DNA of 64,000 bases from Nitrincola sp048264025 (GCF_048264025.1 NZ_JBLXDN010000019.1:1-64000); one strand, 5' to 3'; counted from the first letter of the stretch, positions 35,443 through 44,859 are shown. A program made the numbers and translations. Notes: generated by a model not told the origin, from the letters alone.

Positions 35443-36762
35443 ATGGATTCACATATGCTGTTTAGAACTAAAGACGCATCGTCGCTACCCACCCTAAAAT
35501 TATCACTGCAACGCCTTGAAAGTGATCTCAATGCACTGAAAGCACATATGGCATTCATCGAATTCGATGTCCAGGGCAACATATTGGAAGCTAATTCGCT
35601 TTTCTTAAAGGCCACTGGTTATCAGGCGGATCAAATTTCTGGCCAGCATCATCGTCTCTTTTGTCCAAAGCATGTTGCCCAAAGCCCAGATTATGCAAAA
35701 CTCTGGCAAACCCTGGCATCCGGTCGTTCGGTAGCTGGTACCTTTGAGCGAATTAACGCTCAGGGTCAGCCTTTATGGTTGGAAGCAACCTATTTCCCCG
35801 TCACGGATGCTAACGGAAAGGTCTATAAAGTTCTGAAAATTGCGGCTGATGTGACGCAGCGCAAAATTGAATCAGATCAACAATCGGCTGTATTGCATGC
35901 ACTTGACCGCTCAATGGCGGTGATTAAGTTTACTCCTGACGGCAGTATTATTTCCGCGAATGATAATTTTCTGAAGGCTGTTGGTTATCGCCTTGACGAA
36001 CTAAAGGGAAAACACCACCGTATTTTTTGTAAAGATTCTTTTTATCAGGAGAATCCAAATTTCTGGGCAGAACTGCAGCGTGGTGAATTTAAGTCTGGAC
36101 GCTTTGAGCGACTCGATTCCCGTGGGCAGGTGATCTGGCTGGAAGCTACCTACAACCCGATCAAAAATGATCAGGGGAAGGTCGTTCAGGTGATTAAATT
36201 TGCAGCCGATATCACGGAAAAAGTTGAGCTGGACCTGGCCATACGTGAAGCCGCTGCACTGGCCAGTAGTACCTCTGAGGAAACGGCACAAATTGCCCAG
36301 CAAGGTTTGTCTTCACTGGACCTGGCCGTGCAAACTTCCCGGCAGGTCGCAATCAAAGTTGACGAGGTCAATGAGTTGATAGCGAAGCTGAATGTGCAGT
36401 CTGAAAGCATTCAGTCGATTGTTGCCACCATCAAGTCCATCGCTGATCAGACCAATTTGCTGGCATTGAATGCGGCGATTGAAGCGGCAAGAGCCGGCGA
36501 GCAAGGGCGCGGGTTTGCTGTAGTTGCTGATGAAGTGCGACAACTGGCCTTCCGTACCAGTGAGTCCACCAAGATGATTGCAGATGTAGTCAATCAGAAC
36601 CATCAGTTGCTCAGTACCTTGACAGGTAACACCACCGAAGCACGTCGGTCAGCAGAAGCCGGGCAGGAAAGTATCAGCCGGGTCAGCGATATTATGACTG
36701 AGATCTATCAGGGGGCGGAGAATGTGTCGCAAGCGGCAGCCAGGTTGGGTAATCTGAGTTAG
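35443..36762 (+). CDS. Cytosolic PAS-PAS methyl-accepting chemotaxis protein (BdlA-like)
   Basis: About 439 residues with no membrane span. Two PAS domains (about 30-150 and 155-270) share repeated wording (GHHRLFC/GKHHRIFC and WLEATYFPV/WLEATYNPI), so the pair arose by duplication. The signalling domain holds the hairpin tip IKSIADQTNLLALNAAIEAARAGEQGRGFAVVADEVRQLA. No C-terminal receptor pentapeptide is seen. Architecture and size match P. aeruginosa BdlA (biofilm dispersal) and Aer-like energy sensors. The ATGs at 35443 and 35455 are both plausible; neither has a strong binding site. An upstream TTG start seems unlikely. Confidence 0.85.
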   Translation: MDSHMLFRTKDASSLPTLKLSLQRLESDLNALKAHMAFIEFDVQGNILEANSLFLKATGYQADQISGQHHRLFCPKHVAQSPDYAKLWQTLASGRSVAGTFERINAQGQPLWLEATYFPVTDANGKVYKVLKIAADVTQRKIESDQQSAVLHALDRSMAVIKFTPDGSIISANDNFLKAVGYRLDELKGKHHRIFCKDSFYQENPNFWAELQRGEFKSGRFERLDSRGQVIWLEATYNPIKNDQGKVVQVIKFAADITEKVELDLAIREAAALASSTSEETAQIAQQGLSSLDLAVQTSRQVAIKVDEVNELIAKLNVQSESIQSIVATIKSIADQTNLLALNAAIEAARAGEQGRGFAVVADEVRQLAFRTSESTKMIADVVNQNHQLLSTLTGNTTEARRSAEAGQESISRVSDIMTEIYQGAENVSQAAARLGNLS

Positions 36763-36901
36763 ACGAGAGACTATACTCCAAGCGACACTGCCTTGTTCAC
36801 CTGAGACATGTCAGTGTGGGCAAGTCCTGGATCAATTGCGATCCTGAAGCCTGGATGCGATCATTGGCCATTCGACTCGATAAGTATAAAAGAGACCTGT
36901 A

Positions 36902-38620
36902 ATGAGCCAGAACACACCGGAAATTTCCCGTCCTGCCGGGCGGCGGAAAACTCGTGCCGGACAGCGTGGTCGTATGACTCAAGCGGCGGCGCTGGATACA
37001 GTCAACCAACTATTGGGCGACTCGCCAAACCGCCGTGATTTGCTCCTAGAACACTTACATCGTATTCAGGATCATGTCGGCTATTTATCCCTGACGCATT
37101 TACGCGCCTTAGCCGAGCGTATGAATCTACCCATGGCTAGCATTTATGAAACAGCCAGTTTTTATGCGCACTTTGATTTAGTACATGATGATGAATTACC
37201 CCCGCCCGCTGTAACTATCCGTGTGTGTGATTCACTTGCCTGTCAGATGGCCGGGGCAGAGGCGTTGAGTCAGGCCTTGCAACAGCAGATGGATCCTGCG
37301 GCTGTGCGGGTCATTCACGCGCCCTGTATGGGCCGTTGTGATGCCGCACCCGTACTGGAATTATCCCATAATCACATAGAGCACGCCACGCCGGAGAAAG
37401 TTGCTCACGCCTTGGCTGTTCAGGCATTTGAGCCTGCTGAGGTCGACTGGCAGCCTTTAGCCGCGTATCAGACAGAGGGTGGCTATCAGTTATTAGCTGA
37501 CTGTCGCGCAGGTCTTCGCAGCATTGAAGAATTGATGGCGATGATGGAGCAGGCCGGACTTCGTGGCCTCGGTGGCGCCGGTTTCCCGACCTATAAAAAA
37601 TGGCAGTTTGTGCGGGCTGAAGCGGCGCCGCGTTACTGTGTAATCAATGCGGATGAAGGTGAGCCAGGTACCTTTAAGGATCGCTATTATCTGGAGCGCC
37701 ATCCACACCGTTTCCTTGAAGGCGCGCTGATCAGTAGTTGGGCGATAGAGGCCAGTGCCTTATATATCTATTTACGTGATGAATATCCGGGGGTGAACAA
37801 GCTCTTGCGGGCTGCCATTGCCGAGCTGGAAGAGGCCGCTATAGTTGATCCTGGCTATATCATTCTCCGTCGTGGTGCCGGGGCTTACATCTGTGGTGAA
37901 GAATCGGCGTTGATCGAGTCACTGGAGGGCAAGCCAGGTAAGCCGCGGCATCGTCCACCTTTTGTAGCTCAGAAAGGTCTGTTTGACCGACCCACCTTGG
38001 TAAACAATGTGGAAACGGTGTATTGGATCCCCCTGATTCATGCCAAGGGCGCCGAGTGGTTTGCTTCACAAGGACGTCATGGGCGCAAAGGGCTGCGCTC
38101 TTTCTCTGTATCGGGGCGTGTGAATAAACCTGGCGTTCATTTGGCACCGGCCGGAATCACCCTGAATGAATTGATTGATGAGTATTGCGGTGGGCTACCC
38201 GAAGGGCAGCAGTTGCTGGGCTATCTTCCTGGTGGCGCATCCGGTGGTATTTTGCCGGCCAGCAAAGCCGATATTCCGCTGGATTTTGATACCCTGCAGG
38301 CCGAAGGCTGTTTTATCGGTTCAGCGGCGGTAATGGTACTGTCTGATCAGGATGATCTGCAGCAGGTCGCCAAAAACCTGATGGCCTTTTTCCGTGATGA
38401 GTCCTGTGGTCAGTGTACGCCATGTCGCGTCGGTACCGAAAAGATGCTGGATCTGCTCACTGAACAGCAATGGGATGTGTTGCAGTTGCAGCGTTTGTCT
38501 CAGGTGATGATGGATGCTTCGATTTGTGGTCTCGGTCAGGCTGCACCCAATCCGGTGCTGGGTCTGCTCAAGGATTTTCGCGCTGAACTCAGTGCGGCCA
38601 ATATCATCGTCAAGGGGTAA
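36902..38620 (+). CDS. fdsB: NAD-dependent formate dehydrogenase, fused gamma-beta subunit (FdsG-FdsB)
   Basis: The 572-residue protein joins a NuoE/FdsG-like domain (about 25-165) to a NuoF/FdsB-like domain (about 195-572). The first binds a [2Fe-2S] cluster through CDSLAC and CMGRC. The second binds FMN and NADH (RGLGGAGFPTYKKW, NADEGEPGTFKDRYYLE, RRGAGAYICGEESALIESLEG) and a [4Fe-4S] cluster (ESCGQCTPC, then C in SICGLG). It takes electrons from FdsA and reduces NAD. In most FDS enzymes these are two chains. The gene lies four bases before fdsA. Confidence 0.9.
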   Translation: MSQNTPEISRPAGRRKTRAGQRGRMTQAAALDTVNQLLGDSPNRRDLLLEHLHRIQDHVGYLSLTHLRALAERMNLPMASIYETASFYAHFDLVHDDELPPPAVTIRVCDSLACQMAGAEALSQALQQQMDPAAVRVIHAPCMGRCDAAPVLELSHNHIEHATPEKVAHALAVQAFEPAEVDWQPLAAYQTEGGYQLLADCRAGLRSIEELMAMMEQAGLRGLGGAGFPTYKKWQFVRAEAAPRYCVINADEGEPGTFKDRYYLERHPHRFLEGALISSWAIEASALYIYLRDEYPGVNKLLRAAIAELEEAAIVDPGYIILRRGAGAYICGEESALIESLEGKPGKPRHRPPFVAQKGLFDRPTLVNNVETVYWIPLIHAKGAEWFASQGRHGRKGLRSFSVSGRVNKPGVHLAPAGITLNELIDEYCGGLPEGQQLLGYLPGGASGGILPASKADIPLDFDTLQAEGCFIGSAAVMVLSDQDDLQQVAKNLMAFFRDESCGQCTPCRVGTEKMLDLLTEQQWDVLQLQRLSQVMMDASICGLGQAAPNPVLGLLKDFRAELSAANIIVKG

Positions 38621-38623
38621 GTC

Positions 38624-41416
38624 ATGACTGCATTTGAACTGACGCTGGATGGCGTATCCGTCACCGCCTATGAAGGTGAAACCCTGTGGCAGGTTGCCAA
38701 GCGTGCCGGTGAAACCATTCCACACCTGTGCTTCAAAGATGCCCCAGGCTATCGGGCCGATGGTAACTGCCGTGCCTGTATGGTGGAAATTGAAGGCGAG
38801 CGTGTGCTGGCCGCCAGTTGTATTCGTGAAGCCACACCTGGCATGGTGGTGCATAGCCTGAATTCCAAACGTGCCATGACCGCCCGGGAAGGTGTGCTGG
38901 AGTTGCTGGTAGCCGATCAGCCAGAGCGTGAGCAGAGCCCGGATCGTGCCAGCCATTTCTGGCAAATGGCTGACCTGTTGGCAGTGGATGCTGCAGCGGT
39001 GAAGCAGAAGCTGCCTGCCAGAGCGACAGCACCTGAGCGTATTGACCGTTCACACAGTGCCATGGCAGTAAATCTGAATGCCTGTATCGACTGTAACCTG
39101 TGCGTTCGCGCCTGTCGGGAAGTGCAGGTAAACGATGTTATCGGTCTGGCGCATCGGGGTTCTGAATCTAAAATCGTATTTGATTTTGATGATCCGATGG
39201 GTAACAGCACCTGTGTTGCCTGTGGTGAGTGTGTACAGGCCTGTCCCACCGGTGCCCTGATGCCAGCGTCCCTGGTGAATGCCGAGGGTGTGGGTGATTC
39301 CTCAGCCATAGATAAACAGGTCGACTCGGTCTGCCCCTATTGTGGCGTGGGGTGTCAATTGACCTATCAGGTGCGTGACGACAAGATTGTGAATGTAGTC
39401 GGACGACAAGGCCCCTCAAACCTGGGACGTTTATGTGTCAAAGGGCGCTTTGGCTTTGATTATCCCAACCATGCCAGCCGCTTAACCCGACCGCTGATTC
39501 GGCGTAAAGGGGTGCCCAAGGGCATAGATCCCAATTTTGATCCGGCTAATCCGTTGACGCACTTTCGCGAAGCTGACTGGGATGAAGCCCTGGATGTAGC
39601 TGCTAGTGGCCTGTCGCATTTACGTGCCGCTTATGGTGCCGAAGCTCTGGCAGGGTTTGGCAGCGCCAAGTGTTCCAATGAAGAAGCCTGGCTGTTCCAG
39701 AAACTGGTCAGAACCGGTTTTGGCAGCAATAATGTCGATCACTGTACCCGTTTGTGTCACGCCAGCTCCGTGGCGGCACTGATTGAGTGTATCGGCACAG
39801 GTGCGGTGACCGCCTCTTTTATGCAGGCAACTCAGGCGGATGTGGTGATCCTGACCGGCTGTAACCCGGCGGTAAACCATCCGGTGGCGGCCACCTTCTT
39901 TAAGCAGGCGGCTAAAAAGGGCACCAAAATCATTATTATCGACCCGCGTGGGCAGGCACTGAGTGCCTATGCACACAAGGTATTACGTTTCTCTCCGGGC
40001 ACTGATGTAGCGTTGTTTAATGCCCTGCTCAATGTGATCGTGACTGAAGAGCTTTATGATCAGCGTTATATTGATGAGCATACTCAAGGGTTTGAAGCAC
40101 TGAAAATCCATGTCGCTGATATGACACCTGAGGCGATGTCCCCCTTGTGTGGTATCGAGCCAGAGGATATCCGTGAGGTGGCCCGCCTTTATGCTCAGGC
40201 TGACAAGGCGATGATTTTCTGGGGTATGGGCATTTCACAGCATACCCATGGTACAGACAACGCGCGCTGTCTGATCTCCCTGGCACTGGCCTGTGGCCAA
40301 ACCGGTCGCCCTGGTACCGGTCTCCATCCGTTACGCGGGCAGAATAATGTACAGGGAGCCTCGGATGCCGGCTTGATACCCATGGTGATGCCGGATTATC
40401 AACCAGTCACCGATGCACAGGTAAAATCAGCCTTTGAAGAACTCTGGTCAACCCCTTTAAGTGGTAAGCCGGGTTTGACAGTAGTGGAAATCATCCACGC
40501 CATCGATGCCGGTAGCATCAAGGGCATGTATATTCTCGGTGAAAACCCGGCAATGTCTGATCCGGATCTGGAGCATGCGCGTGCGGCGCTGGCTAAACTG
40601 GAACACCTGGTAGTGCAGGATCTGTTTGTTACCGAAACCGCCCAGTTTGCCGATGTGATTCTGCCAGCCTCCGCCTGGGCCGAGAAGGATGGTACGGTGA
40701 CCAATACCAACCGTCAGGTGCAAATGGGTCGTGCCGCTGTGCCTTTATCCGGTGAGGCTAAACCGGATTGGTGGATCATTCAGGCACTGGCTAACCGTAT
40801 GGGATTGAACTGGCACTATCAGCATCCCCGTGATGTATTTGCCGAGATGAAGCAGGGGATGGCATCACTGGATCATATTAGTTGGGACAGGCTGGATGCA
40901 GAGCAGTCGGTGACCTATCCTTGTCCTGCAGAGGATCAGCCAGGACTGGATGTGGTTTATACGGATGCGTTCCCGACCGAGACTGGTAAAGCGCGCTTCT
41001 CGCCGACACGTCCACTGCCACCGGATGAACCGGTAGATGCCGACTTCCCGGTGGTATTAACCACGGGTCGTCAGTTGGAGCATTGGCATACTGGCTCCAT
41101 GACTCGACGTACGCGGGTGTTGGATGCACTGGAGCCCGAGGCCGTGGCAAGCCTGGCACCGGCTGAATTGGCTAAATACGGGCTGCAACCGGGTGATGTG
41201 CTGACCATCACCACCCGACGTGGTGAAATCACGCTGACGGCACGTATGGATCCGCAGATGCCGGAGGGCATGGTGTTTGTACCTTTCTGCTATGTTGAAG
41301 CGGCCGCAAATATTTTAACTAACCCGGCACTGGATCCCTTTGGTAAAATACCGGAGTTTAAATATGCGGCTTGCCGCCTGAGTGCGGCTAAGGCTGCGGC
41401 AATGTCAGCATCTTGA
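38624..41416 (+). CDS. fdsA: NAD-dependent formate dehydrogenase, catalytic alpha subunit
   Basis: A 930-residue cytosolic molybdopterin enzyme that oxidises formate to CO2. The N terminus holds a [2Fe-2S] site (CFKDAPGYRADGNCRAC...C), then two ferredoxin clusters (CIDCNLCVRACREVQ and CVACGECVQACPTGA) and a fourth cluster near the Mo cofactor (CPYCGVGC). The catalytic residue is Cys378 in TRLCHASS, so the enzyme is the cysteine and not the selenocysteine type. Pterin-binding segments WGMGISQHTHGTDN and HPLRGQNNVQGASDAG are intact. It disposes of formate from PurU and the FrmA/FrmB route. No fdhD sulfurtransferase gene is in the window. Confidence 0.93.
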   Translation: MTAFELTLDGVSVTAYEGETLWQVAKRAGETIPHLCFKDAPGYRADGNCRACMVEIEGERVLAASCIREATPGMVVHSLNSKRAMTAREGVLELLVADQPEREQSPDRASHFWQMADLLAVDAAAVKQKLPARATAPERIDRSHSAMAVNLNACIDCNLCVRACREVQVNDVIGLAHRGSESKIVFDFDDPMGNSTCVACGECVQACPTGALMPASLVNAEGVGDSSAIDKQVDSVCPYCGVGCQLTYQVRDDKIVNVVGRQGPSNLGRLCVKGRFGFDYPNHASRLTRPLIRRKGVPKGIDPNFDPANPLTHFREADWDEALDVAASGLSHLRAAYGAEALAGFGSAKCSNEEAWLFQKLVRTGFGSNNVDHCTRLCHASSVAALIECIGTGAVTASFMQATQADVVILTGCNPAVNHPVAATFFKQAAKKGTKIIIIDPRGQALSAYAHKVLRFSPGTDVALFNALLNVIVTEELYDQRYIDEHTQGFEALKIHVADMTPEAMSPLCGIEPEDIREVARLYAQADKAMIFWGMGISQHTHGTDNARCLISLALACGQTGRPGTGLHPLRGQNNVQGASDAGLIPMVMPDYQPVTDAQVKSAFEELWSTPLSGKPGLTVVEIIHAIDAGSIKGMYILGENPAMSDPDLEHARAALAKLEHLVVQDLFVTETAQFADVILPASAWAEKDGTVTNTNRQVQMGRAAVPLSGEAKPDWWIIQALANRMGLNWHYQHPRDVFAEMKQGMASLDHISWDRLDAEQSVTYPCPAEDQPGLDVVYTDAFPTETGKARFSPTRPLPPDEPVDADFPVVLTTGRQLEHWHTGSMTRRTRVLDALEPEAVASLAPAELAKYGLQPGDVLTITTRRGEITLTARMDPQMPEGMVFVPFCYVEAAANILTNPALDPFGKIPEFKYAACRLSAAKAAAMSAS

Positions 41417-41437
41417 GGGCATTTTGAGGATTAAGCG

Positions 41438-41668
41438 ATGATGTTTGCTGATTTGGTCGATGAAGTCGATTTTCGTGAGCGCTTGCAAGCACTTGGCGCG
41501 GTTCTGCCCGCGGAGGCTGATCCGCAAACCTGTATTCGATTAGTTAAAGCACAGCATGCTGACAGGCCTTTACCGGGTCTGGATGAGCTGATTGGTGAGC
41601 TGTTAGCAAATCAAGGCTTGTTGCAGCCTGAAGTGAAACTGGCGCTGCAAGCCTATCAAACGCTATAG
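41438..41668 (+). CDS. fdsD: Formate dehydrogenase delta subunit
   Basis: A 76-residue helical protein 21 bases after fdsA, matching the small FdsD subunit that supports assembly of the Mo enzyme. It contains ELLANQGLLQPEVKLALQAYQ at the C terminus. The last 13 bases overlap the convergent CBS gene tail to tail. Confidence 0.75.
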   Translation: MMFADLVDEVDFRERLQALGAVLPAEADPQTCIRLVKAQHADRPLPGLDELIGELLANQGLLQPEVKLALQAYQTL

Positions 41669-42285
41669 CTTACATTCGGGCCACTCACCAGCAGTTTCAA
41701 CAGGTCACTACGACTGATGATACCGACTAAACGGTGCTCATCGATGCTGACGACTTGCAGGGCAGTGATTTTTTGGTCGATAAAAAACTGGGCGATGTCT
41801 CGAACCAGTGTATCTGTGGTTACAATAGCGACCTGGTGTGTTAGCAGTGAGGCAATAGCTTCTTCAGAATCTGTACCCGCTTGAATCAATTGGGTGCTAT
41901 TGACCAGGCTGATGGGTTGCAGATTTGGGCCGACGACGACTAGGTGGTCGATCTCCGCTTTGTCGATTGTTTGCCAGGCGCTGGATATCGAGGTGGATGG
42001 GGTGATCGTGATCACCGGGCTGCTCATTATGTGCAGTGCCTGAAGTTTACGGCGCTCCTTCAGTGAGTCAGATTCTCTTTCGGTATCCAGGTAAATACGT
42101 GAACGTCCTGATAGCAGAGCAGAGTGTTCGCCAGTCAGGGGCGATAGCGCTTTACCTAGTTGGTTTGCGTGGTCAAACTGCTTATCTTTGCTAACAGCCT
42201 GAGCTTCTTCGACATTGCGCTCCCCGGTTAGCATACGTGCTGGTGGGTTAGTGATAAGTCCGTTGTCGTAAATCAGCAATGCCAT
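41656..42285 (-). CDS. CBS-pair domain protein
   Basis: A 209-residue cytosolic protein. The N-terminal third (YDNGLITNPPARMLTGERNVEE) is of unknown fold. The C-terminal part, from about residue 85, is a tandem CBS pair (IMSSPVITITPSTSISSAWQTI and HQVAIVTTDTLVRDIAQFFI, ending HRLVGIISRSDLLKLL), a domain that senses adenine nucleotides. The partner enzyme is unknown. A GGGAG box precedes the ATG. It is convergent with fdsD. Confidence 0.85.
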   Translation of the reverse strand: MALLIYDNGLITNPPARMLTGERNVEEAQAVSKDKQFDHANQLGKALSPLTGEHSALLSGRSRIYLDTERESDSLKERRKLQALHIMSSPVITITPSTSISSAWQTIDKAEIDHLVVVGPNLQPISLVNSTQLIQAGTDSEEAIASLLTHQVAIVTTDTLVRDIAQFFIDQKITALQVVSIDEHRLVGIISRSDLLKLLVSGPNVSYSV

Positions 42286-42386
42286 GATATCTCCCTGTGA
42301 TTATCCTGCTGTTAGTTAGGTTATATCGGCTGATAGTGATTAAATTTTAATCACTATGACATATTTTCTACAAAATAGGTGGCCTT

Positions 42387-42443
42387 AAAGGGGTCAGTAC
42401 CCTTTTAATAGACCCCTTTATTTAAAGGGTACTGACCCCTTTT
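42387..42443. repeat. Inverted pair of GGGGTCAGTACCC palindromic elements (left copy)
   Basis: AAAGGGGTCAGTACCCTTTT at 42387 is followed by its exact inverse at 42424 with 17 bases between. The same unit occurs at 43284-43336. Such elements look like extragenic REP/BIME-type units or remnants of a small mobile element. This copy stands just before the DUF4105 gene. Confidence 0.8.
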
Positions 42444-42464
42444 AGGTATTATTAGGAATTGAAC

Positions 42465-43310
42465 ATGCTAAAACGCTGGAGTAGAAGGATGGGCTGGGGT
42501 GTATTGCTGGGTTTGATGGCTATAGTACTGCTGCTGGTTTTACGTCAGCCTTCGCATCAAGGGCCCTGGTTGCTTGGTCAAACGCAATTGCCGGAAGTAA
42601 CAGTCATGGATAGTCGCTATTTTTATGTCGATAATTTACGTGATTTCCGTTACAACTCCACTGGAGAAATACGCTCAGCAGATTATCGACAGTCTGTTTA
42701 TGATATTGATCTGTTGGAGGATGTCTGGTTAGGCGTGTCACATTTTTCCGGTATGGGGTTAGCGCATGCTTTTGTCAGTTTTGGTTTTACCGATGGCCAA
42801 TACCTGGCGGTTTCGTTTGAAGCGCGTTTACGGCCTGAGCAAGAATACAGCCCAGTAAAAGGCCTGCTGAATCAGTACCCTAAAATGCTGGTACTGGGTA
42901 CGGAGGCCGACATTATAGGCCTGCGCAGCCATATACGTGGCGAGCGCGTTTTGCTCTATCGCCTGCAGTTGGATGAAGCGCAGCAAGCCTATCTTTTGCG
43001 TGGATTGATGGCGGATGTCACTGATATTCTTGAAAAACCGCGCTTCTACAATACGTTGTTAGATAACTGTGTCACCAGTTTACTACGCCATGATCCTGAA
43101 CATTCGACTTGGTCAGGCCTGCTGGATTACCGAGTGTTGCTGCCAGGATTTGGTGATGGCTTTGCCCAGAAAAAAGGTTGGATCAGTGATGAACTGACAC
43201 TGGATGAACTGCGTGAACAGGCCCGGGTTGATGGGACGATCAGTCCTGAAAACCCGGAGTATTCAGAACAAATTCGCGTCAGCAAAAAGGGGTCAGTACC
43301 CTTTATTTAA
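42465..43310 (+). CDS. DUF4105 (Lnb N-terminal-like) membrane-anchored periplasmic protein
   Basis: A 281-residue protein with an N-terminal membrane anchor (about 12-30) and a periplasmic DUF4105 domain. This is a papain-like fold seen in bacteria and in lacto-N-biosidase neighbours. The likely catalytic His is in MGLAHAFVSFGF and the Cys/Asn region in NTLLDNCVTSLL. The ATG at 42465 has an AGGA box seven bases ahead. The last eight residues (KKGSVPFI) and the stop codon are encoded by the left arm of the second palindrome, so the original C terminus was probably replaced by repeat insertion. Confidence 0.82.
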   Translation: MLKRWSRRMGWGVLLGLMAIVLLLVLRQPSHQGPWLLGQTQLPEVTVMDSRYFYVDNLRDFRYNSTGEIRSADYRQSVYDIDLLEDVWLGVSHFSGMGLAHAFVSFGFTDGQYLAVSFEARLRPEQEYSPVKGLLNQYPKMLVLGTEADIIGLRSHIRGERVLLYRLQLDEAQQAYLLRGLMADVTDILEKPRFYNTLLDNCVTSLLRHDPEHSTWSGLLDYRVLLPGFGDGFAQKKGWISDELTLDELREQARVDGTISPENPEYSEQIRVSKKGSVPFI

Positions 43311-43336
43311 AAAATAAAGGGTACTGACCCCTTTTT
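43284..43336. repeat. Palindromic element supplying two stop codons (right copy)
   Basis: A perfect 25-base inverted repeat with a three-base centre. The left arm encodes the end of the DUF4105 protein and its TAA; the right arm runs into the gbcA stop codon. In RNA it would form a strong hairpin followed by T-runs on both strands, so it can act as a bidirectional terminator. Confidence 0.85.
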
Positions 43337-44593
43337 TTAGTGGCCGGTGTTTTTGATGATGCGGTCGCTGTACCAGTTGATGAAATCGATCACGCCAAAT
43401 TCGAAGGTTTCCGAATAAGGGCCGGGTTGGTAAGCGATGGAGTTGATACCACGCTGATTTTCTTCCGCCAGGACGCGGTCCTGATCATTGGTGGCATCCC
43501 AGACTTTGCGCATGTTCTCTGGATCATAATCAACACCTTCCACGGCATCCTTGTGTACCAGCCATTTGGTGGTGACCAGGGTTTTTTGTGGTCCCAGTGG
43601 CAGTACGCGGAATACGATGGTGTGATCACCCTGCCAGTGGTTCCAGGAGTTCGGCAGGTGCAGAATCCGCAGTGAACCCATATCCGGACTGGTAATGCGC
43701 CCCATGAGTTTTTTGCAGGCGGGCTTGCCATCCATAGTCATGGATACCACACCTTCGAGCAGTGGCGTGCGTGTCATGCGGTTGCGTTTACCGAAGTATT
43801 TCAGCGTATAGGGAACACGCATGTCATCCCAGTCTTTTTGCTTGCGTGCCACCAGCGCCTTGTATTCCGGCGTTGCCAGCGGATCGTCGGTGTCATCAAA
43901 CTGTTGCAGAGAGTTGAGTAGTTCAGGATGTGAACCATTACAGTGGTAACACTCGCGATTATTTTCTATCACCAGCTTCCAGTTGGCGTCTTCAACTATA
44001 TCGGATTGAACTGCTACTTTGAGGTTTTCTGTGTCATAAGGCTCTAAATAGTGTTCCAGTTCTTTGGTAAAGGCTTCAAATTCAGGCGGTTGTTCAGCCA
44101 GGCAGACAAAGATATAGCCTCCGGCTACTTTTACATTCACCGGCTTTAGGTTGTGTGCAGTCATATCAAACTGCGCGCTCATGTCAGAACCAACAAATAG
44201 CAGGCGACCATCCAGCTCGTAAGTCCACTTGTGGTAAGGGCACACCAGTTTTGCGACCTTGCCTTTTTCCGTGACACACAGACGAGAGCCTCGGTGACGG
44301 CAGACGTTGAAAAAGGCATGCACGGCACCTTCTGCACCGCGGATGATGACTATCGGATTTTCACCTATATTCAGGGTGATGAAGTTGCCCTTGGTGGGGA
44401 TTTCGCAGGTCATACCGGCGAATATCCACTCTTTTTCGAAGATCTCCTGAATATCGAGCCTGTAGATGCGTCCATCATTGTAAAACGGCTGTTCAAGCGA
44501 GTGGTTGGGTTTGCGTTTGATCAGCATGGCAGCAGCCGTTTCGCGCACGCTTGCCAAGGGGTCTTCCAGCATCTGTGAGGTATTCAGGTTCAT
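43337..44593 (-). CDS. gbcA: Glycine betaine monooxygenase, Rieske oxygenase subunit GbcA
   Basis: The 418-residue oxygenase hydroxylates a methyl of glycine betaine, giving dimethylglycine and formaldehyde. The Rieske [2Fe-2S] motif is CRHRGSRLC and CPYHKWTY, near residues 98-125. The mononuclear iron site carries ENNRECYHCNGSHPE, with the third ligand Asp further on in the catalytic domain. It is divergent from its reductase gene gbcB across 266 bases that hold candidate GbdR sites. An AGGAC box precedes the ATG. Its stop abuts the palindromic repeat. Confidence 0.93.
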   Translation of the reverse strand: MNLNTSQMLEDPLASVRETAAAMLIKRKPNHSLEQPFYNDGRIYRLDIQEIFEKEWIFAGMTCEIPTKGNFITLNIGENPIVIIRGAEGAVHAFFNVCRHRGSRLCVTEKGKVAKLVCPYHKWTYELDGRLLFVGSDMSAQFDMTAHNLKPVNVKVAGGYIFVCLAEQPPEFEAFTKELEHYLEPYDTENLKVAVQSDIVEDANWKLVIENNRECYHCNGSHPELLNSLQQFDDTDDPLATPEYKALVARKQKDWDDMRVPYTLKYFGKRNRMTRTPLLEGVVSMTMDGKPACKKLMGRITSPDMGSLRILHLPNSWNHWQGDHTIVFRVLPLGPQKTLVTTKWLVHKDAVEGVDYDPENMRKVWDATNDQDRVLAEENQRGINSIAYQPGPYSETFEFGVIDFINWYSDRIIKNTGH

Positions 44594-44769
44594 TGTACTT
44601 GTCCTGCTTTAGGGTCCAGGTTTAAAGTTTTACCGGGCTTCCGATATGTCCGTGAAGCAAGTGTGGAATAGAGCTGGACCAGACAGTTATTCACTGACGA
44701 CATCCACAGGTTACAAAGCGACTTGGTAGATGAAAAAAACGCTCAAATCGGGGGGATTAGACTAGCTGA

Positions 44770-44823
44770 TGTCGCAGACAGAACAATGGTCGTATCTGAG
44801 CAGGTCGACAATGTGCAGACAGG
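44770..44823 (+). promoter_or_regulatory. Candidate GbdR operator upstream of gbcB
   Basis: TGTCGCAGACAG at 44770 and TGTGCAGACAGG at 44812 are 42 bases apart, with further GTCG words at 44789 and 44804. They resemble the TGTCGCAAAT repeats before glyA and gbdR. AraC-family regulators commonly bind such direct half-sites. The placement between gbcA and gbcB fits, but the assignment is an inference. Confidence 0.5.
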
Positions 44824-44859
44824 GCCAATAATGACAATGAACTGATCAACAGCTGATGG

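Noticed and set aside
38321..38965. A 214-residue minus-strand frame over the fdsB-fdsA junction
   Set aside because: It overlaps two genes with strong motif support and has none of its own.
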